Positions 61,012 through 64,000 of a DNA stretch of 64,000 nt are shown one piece after another. The stretch comes from Micromonospora sp. CB01531 (GTDB taxonomy: Bacteria > Actinomycetota > Actinomycetes > Mycobacteriales > Micromonosporaceae): the NCBI RefSeq assembly GCF_001905095.1, contig NZ_LWLS01000059.1, positions 34,904-98,903 of the forward strand. The letters run 5' to 3'. Position 1 is the stretch's first letter. The number at the start of each line of letters is the position of its first letter. Below the pieces are notes generated by a model. The model saw only the letters and a program-made list of their open reading frames with translations, made no database searches and was not told the origin of the DNA. A program made the translations under genes and the position numbers.

Positions 61012-62673
61012 GTGGTCGCGGTCACGTCCCGGCGCCGTACGCTCGCCGGGCAGTTGCTCGTCCTCCAGCTCGCGATCATCGTCGTGGTGCTGGTGGCGGT
61101 GGCCGCTGTCTCGCTGGCCCAGTCCGCGGCCACCTTCAACCGGGTCGAGGGGCGCCGGGTCGCCGCGCTCGGCGAAGAGCTGGCCGGCAACACCCTGCTC
61201 CGGGGCTGGCTCAACCAGCCCGCACCCGGCGAGGCGATCGCGCCGCTGCTGCAGAACACGCTGATCCGGTCCGGGGTGACCCACGTGACCGTGGCCAACG
61301 AGCGGGGCCGGGTGGTCAGCTCGACGGACCCGACGCTGGTCGGCAGCCCCGTGGTGCTCGGCGACCCCCGGGTGGCACAGGAGGGGCGTAGCTGGTTCGG
61401 CGAACTGGAGGTCGACGGCACGCGGCAGCTGGTGGCCCAGGTGCCGGTGCTCGGGGACCGGAAGCAGGAAAACCTCGGGCGGTACCTGGGCGTGGTGGTC
61501 GTCGGTGAGAAGTCGCCGAGCTGGTCCGAACGACTGGTCGGGGCCTCCTCGTACCTGCTCACCTACCTGGGCATCGCCTGTGGGCTCGGGGTGATCGGGT
61601 CGTGGCTGCTGGCCCGGCGGATCAAGCGGCAGACCCTCGGCCTGGAGCCCCGGGAGATCGCCGGGCTGGCCGAGCACCGGGAGGCGCTGCTGCACGGCAT
61701 CGCCGAGGGGGTGATCGCGCTGGACCCGCAGCAGCGCGTCACCCTGGTGAACGCGGTGGGCCGGCGGCTGCTCGACCTACCCGAGGAGTGCCTCGGCCGC
61801 AGCCTCCGCGAGCTGCGCATCAACGGCCGGCTGCGGGACGTGCTGGCCGGACCCGGCAGCGGCCCGGACGCCCGGGACCAGGTGGTGGTCCGGCGCGGCC
61901 GGGTGCTGGTGATGAACCGGATGACGGTCCGCAAGGACGGCCGCCGGCTGGGCTCGGTCACCACGCTGCGGGACCGTACCGAGCTGGCCCGGCTTGAGCA
62001 GGAGCTCGGCTCGTTCCGCAGCACCACCGAGCTGCTGCGGGCGCAGACCCACGAGTTCGCCAACCAGTTGCACACCATCTCCGGGCTGATCCAGATCGGC
62101 GAGCACGACGAGGTGGTCCGGTACGTGGACGCGCTGAGCCGTCACCGGGCGTCACTCGACCTGACGGTCACCAGCCGGATCCACGACACGGCGATCGCGG
62201 CGCTGCTCATGGCGAAGTCGGCGGTGGCCGCGGAACGCCGGGTGGAGCTGCGGATCTCCGAGCAGACCGGGCTGGACCGGCTGCCGGCGGAACTGTCGGC
62301 GGACGTCGCCACGGTGCTCGGCAACCTGGTCGACAACGCGGTCGAGGCGGTGGCGGGCGGCCGGGAGGCGGCCGGCGACCCGGCGGAGCAGCCCGCCTGG
62401 GTGGAGGTCGAGCTGCGGCAGGACGCCTCCTCGGTGGAGATCGTCGTCCGCGACTGCGGCCCCGGCGTCGCGCCGGAACTGGCGCAGGAGGTCTTCACCC
62501 ACGGCTTCACCACCAAGGCGGCCCACAGCGGCGAGCGGGGCATCGGCCTGGCGCTCACCCGCCTGGTGTGCCACCGTCGCGGCGGCGAGGTGGCGGTGAC
62601 GAACACCGCCGAGGGCGCCATGTTCACCGCGCGGATGTCGGTGCTGGCCAGCATGTTGGAGGAGGCGCGATGA
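61012..62673 (+). CDS. CitA/DcuS-type sensor histidine kinase
   Basis: 553 residues from GTG 61012, five bases after GAGG; GTG 60985 is an alternative. A first membrane segment (LLVLQLAIIVVVLVAVAAVS), an extracellular PAS-like sensor (about 40-175: VTHVTVANERGRVVSSTDPT), a second segment (YLLTYLGIACGLGVIGSWLL), a cytosolic PAS (ALLHGIAEGVIALDPQQRVT) and kinase core: His347 in QTHEFANQLHTISGL, VLGNLVDNAVEAV, RDCGPGVAPEL, GERGIGLALTRLV. This is the carboxylate-sensing class, so it probably controls the divergent tct operon. Confidence 0.92.
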   Translation: MVAVTSRRRTLAGQLLVLQLAIIVVVLVAVAAVSLAQSAATFNRVEGRRVAALGEELAGNTLLRGWLNQPAPGEAIAPLLQNTLIRSGVTHVTVANERGRVVSSTDPTLVGSPVVLGDPRVAQEGRSWFGELEVDGTRQLVAQVPVLGDRKQENLGRYLGVVVVGEKSPSWSERLVGASSYLLTYLGIACGLGVIGSWLLARRIKRQTLGLEPREIAGLAEHREALLHGIAEGVIALDPQQRVTLVNAVGRRLLDLPEECLGRSLRELRINGRLRDVLAGPGSGPDARDQVVVRRGRVLVMNRMTVRKDGRRLGSVTTLRDRTELARLEQELGSFRSTTELLRAQTHEFANQLHTISGLIQIGEHDEVVRYVDALSRHRASLDLTVTSRIHDTAIAALLMAKSAVAAERRVELRISEQTGLDRLPAELSADVATVLGNLVDNAVEAVAGGREAAGDPAEQPAWVEVELRQDASSVEIVVRDCGPGVAPELAQEVFTHGFTTKAAHSGERGIGLALTRLVCHRRGGEVAVTNTAEGAMFTARMSVLASMLEEAR

Positions 62674-63344
62674 TCGACGTGCTCGTCGTCGACGACGACT
62701 TCATGGTGGCCCGGATCCATCGCGGGTTCGTCGAACGGATCGACGGCTTCCGGGTGGTCGGCACCGCCAGCACCGGCGAGCAGGCGGTGGCGGCGGTCGA
62801 GGAGCTCCGGCCCGACCTGGTCCTGCTCGACCTCTACCTGCCCGACATGTTCGGCCTCGACGTGGTGACCCGGATCCGGGCCGCCCGGCACGACTGCGAC
62901 GTCCTGGTGATCAGCGCCGCCCGCGAGGCCGAGGCGGTACGCCGGGCCGTCCGCTACGGCGCGGTTAACTACCTGCTCAAGCCGTTCGGCTTCGACGAGC
63001 TGCGCACCCGGCTGGCGCAGTACGCCGCCCGCCGCGCCGCCCTGCGTACGGCGGTGGTCGCCGACCAGGCCGACGTCGACCGGGTACTCTCCCGCAGCGG
63101 CTCGACGGCCACCACTCCGGCGCTGCCGCGCGGACTCAGCCCGGAAACCGCCGAGCTGGTGGAACGCGCCCTCCGCGGGCACACCGGGACCCTCTCCGCC
63201 AGCGAGTGCGCCGACCGGGTCGGCATCTCCCGGGTCAGCGCCCGTCGCTACCTGGAGCACTTCTCCGGGACGGGGCGGGCCGAGGTGACCCTGAAGTACG
63301 GCGCGGCCGGCCGGCCTGAACGCCGCTACGCCTGGGTGGCCTGA
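62670..63344 (+). CDS. CitB/DcuR-type response regulator
   Basis: 224 residues, ATG 62670 overlapping the kinase stop (ATGA), GGAGGAGG upstream. Receiver domain with Asp54 in LVLLDLYLPD, VLVISAAREAEAV and Lys in NYLLKPFGFDEL. The C-terminal half holds a helix-turn-helix of the CitB class: LSASECADRVGISRVSARRY, followed by LEHFSGTGRAEVTLKYG. Partner of the kinase. Expected to bind the 96-base tctC/kinase intergenic region, though no clear repeat is visible there. Confidence 0.92.
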   Translation: MIDVLVVDDDFMVARIHRGFVERIDGFRVVGTASTGEQAVAAVEELRPDLVLLDLYLPDMFGLDVVTRIRAARHDCDVLVISAAREAEAVRRAVRYGAVNYLLKPFGFDELRTRLAQYAARRAALRTAVVADQADVDRVLSRSGSTATTPALPRGLSPETAELVERALRGHTGTLSASECADRVGISRVSARRYLEHFSGTGRAEVTLKYGAAGRPERRYAWVA

Positions 63345-63390
63345 GCCGGCCGCTGAGGGCTGCGGTTGACGGCTGTGGGCGGCCCCATGT

Positions 63391-63528
63391 TCCGGTTGTG
63401 GGCTGGGGGCGAGCGTGCCCGGCTCCGGGGTTTGATCCGTGCTTCCGGTTGGGGGCTGGGGGGCGACCGTGCCCGGCTCCGGGCGGTCAGGCTTGATCCC
63501 TCCGCCGGGCACGGTCGCCCCCAGCCCC
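63391..63528. repeat. tandem and inverted GC-rich repeat
   Basis: A unit containing TCCGGTTG, GGGCTGGGGG, CGTGCCCGGCTCCGGG and TTGATCC occurs twice in direct order (about 63391-63437 and 63443-63497). A third, inverted portion (63505-63528) pairs with 63452-63476 over 24 bases to make a strong hairpin. It lies in the 403-base convergent gap between the response regulator and the transglycosylase-like gene. The rest of the gap has only the hairpin at 63666 and a GATCTTGG / CCAAGATC pair at 63591-63639. Confidence 0.75.
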
Positions 63529-63665
63529 GTCGTGCGCCCTGGCCGCCCGTGCGTCGCGGTCTTCCTTTGGTACGCACCGCAGTGAATGCTGATCTTGGGC
63601 AGTGTTCTGTTCTGCTGCTGACGGCAACAGTCCAAGATCCGGAGACACCAGCATGCAGAGACGCT

Positions 63666-63699
63666 GCTGGCCGGCACCCGTCTTGGGGTGCCGGCCAGC
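63666..63699 (-). terminator. terminator of the transglycosylase-like gene
   Basis: GCTGGCCGGCACCC pairs perfectly with GGGTGCCGGCCAGC over a six-base loop, 49 bases beyond the stop of the right-edge gene on the minus strand. Confidence 0.85.
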
Positions 63700-63747
63700 G
63701 GCGTTGGTGCTTGTTCGGTTGTCAGCTGTGGTGCTCGGCTGTTTGGG

Positions 63748-64000
63748 TCAGCTGTTCCAGTGCTGGGCGACCAGGTCAGCGGCCTGCTGCTCCCACTGGG
63801 CGTAGGCGTCCGGGTAGGCCGACACCTGCACCGTCTGCGCGGCCTTGGTCAGCGGCATGTCCTGCCACCCGTCGACCTGCTTCAGACCCTTCTCAAACGC
63901 CAGGGTCGCGTACTCCGGGTCCGTGATCTGCTCCGGCGTACCCCAACCCGAGCTCGGGCGCTGCTGGAACAGGCCCAGCGAGTCATGGTCATTCTTGTCG
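63748..64000 (-). CDS. transglycosylase / peptidoglycan-hydrolase-like protein, N-terminus outside the window
   Basis: The last 83 codons are visible; the start lies beyond the right edge. NDHDSLGLFQQRPSSGWGTP, then ITDPEYATLAFEKGL, KQVDGWQDMPLTKAAQTVQ, and the end AYAQWEQQAADLVAQHWNS. The GLFQQRP segment and following YA...FEKGL pattern are typical of the lysozyme-like SLT fold in actinobacterial secreted cell-wall hydrolases. The stop TGA is at 63748-63750. Export signal and domain order cannot be seen. Confidence 0.8.
   Translation of the reverse strand, partial: DKNDHDSLGLFQQRPSSGWGTPEQITDPEYATLAFEKGLKQVDGWQDMPLTKAAQTVQVSAYPDAYAQWEQQAADLVAQHWNS

Noticed and set aside
1..64000. tRNA, rRNA, CRISPR arrays, prophage or biosynthetic clusters
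   Set aside because: No cloverleaf-like sequence, rRNA segment, regularly spaced repeat, phage structural gene or assembly-line enzyme was recognised by reading.

Overview
This is a 64 kb stretch of a high-GC actinomycete chromosome. GTG starts, GGAGG-type ribosome sites, many 4-base ATGA/GTGA gene overlaps and the gene content all fit Micromonosporaceae, most likely Micromonospora or a close relative (inference; no rRNA or tRNA gene lies in the window). About 58 protein genes fill nearly all of it. The only transposase gene is one IS110-family gene. I see no CRISPR array, no prophage and no recognisable secondary-metabolite cluster.

Layout. 1-3.4 kb: end of a ROK sugar kinase, an ABC-F ATPase, a DUF4177-like protein and a BON-methyltransferase fusion. 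3.4-10.4 kb: an arabinose-polymer utilisation locus (LacI regulator with two operator boxes, GH51 arabinofuranosidase, three-gene sugar ABC transporter, lipoprotein GH43). 10.6-22.1 kb: secreted GHL10 hydrolase, phospholipase A2, a cyclase/ATPase regulator, FmdB zinc ribbon, lytic transglycosylase, tandem GNAT and a 1090-residue secreted nuclease. 22.1-29.1 kb: an HTH regulator and the rex-hemA-hemC-hemD-hemB operon with a Rex operator. 29.4-31.5 kb: a NarL-type two-component system. 31.5-33.1 kb: the IS110 element. 33.1-42.5 kb: HAD phosphatase, glutaredoxin-like protein, acyl-CoA ligase, then bldN, rsbN, HAD-IB phosphatase, acyltransferase, epimerase, ribosomal protein bS22 and a small HTH gene. 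With rex-hem this recalls the Streptomyces developmental neighbourhood around bldN.

42.7-50.7 kb: a MacAB-like export operon (its ATPase has an altered Walker A motif), a membrane-anchored metallopeptidase-like protein, a TetR-controlled hydrolase operon with a perfect operator, and proline dehydrogenase. 50.8-57.3 kb: a small Asp-rich lipoprotein with a YgiC-like ATP-grasp enzyme, CGNR zinc finger, TIM-barrel isomerase, Ppx/GppA phosphatase, Cys-rich protein, RraA-like protein and MFS transporter. 57.3-63.3 kb: a tripartite tricarboxylate transporter (tctCBA) with a universal stress protein, divergent from a CitA/CitB-type two-component system. The right edge holds the C-terminus of a peptidoglycan-hydrolase-like protein.

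The least explained features are non-coding: three copies of a 61-bp palindromic element (22-base arms, 17-base loop) at gene 3' ends; other large palindromes at 23.0, 47.7 and 63.4 kb; a possible bridge-RNA region upstream of the IS110 transposase; and a 51-codon reading frame overlapping the start of bldN.
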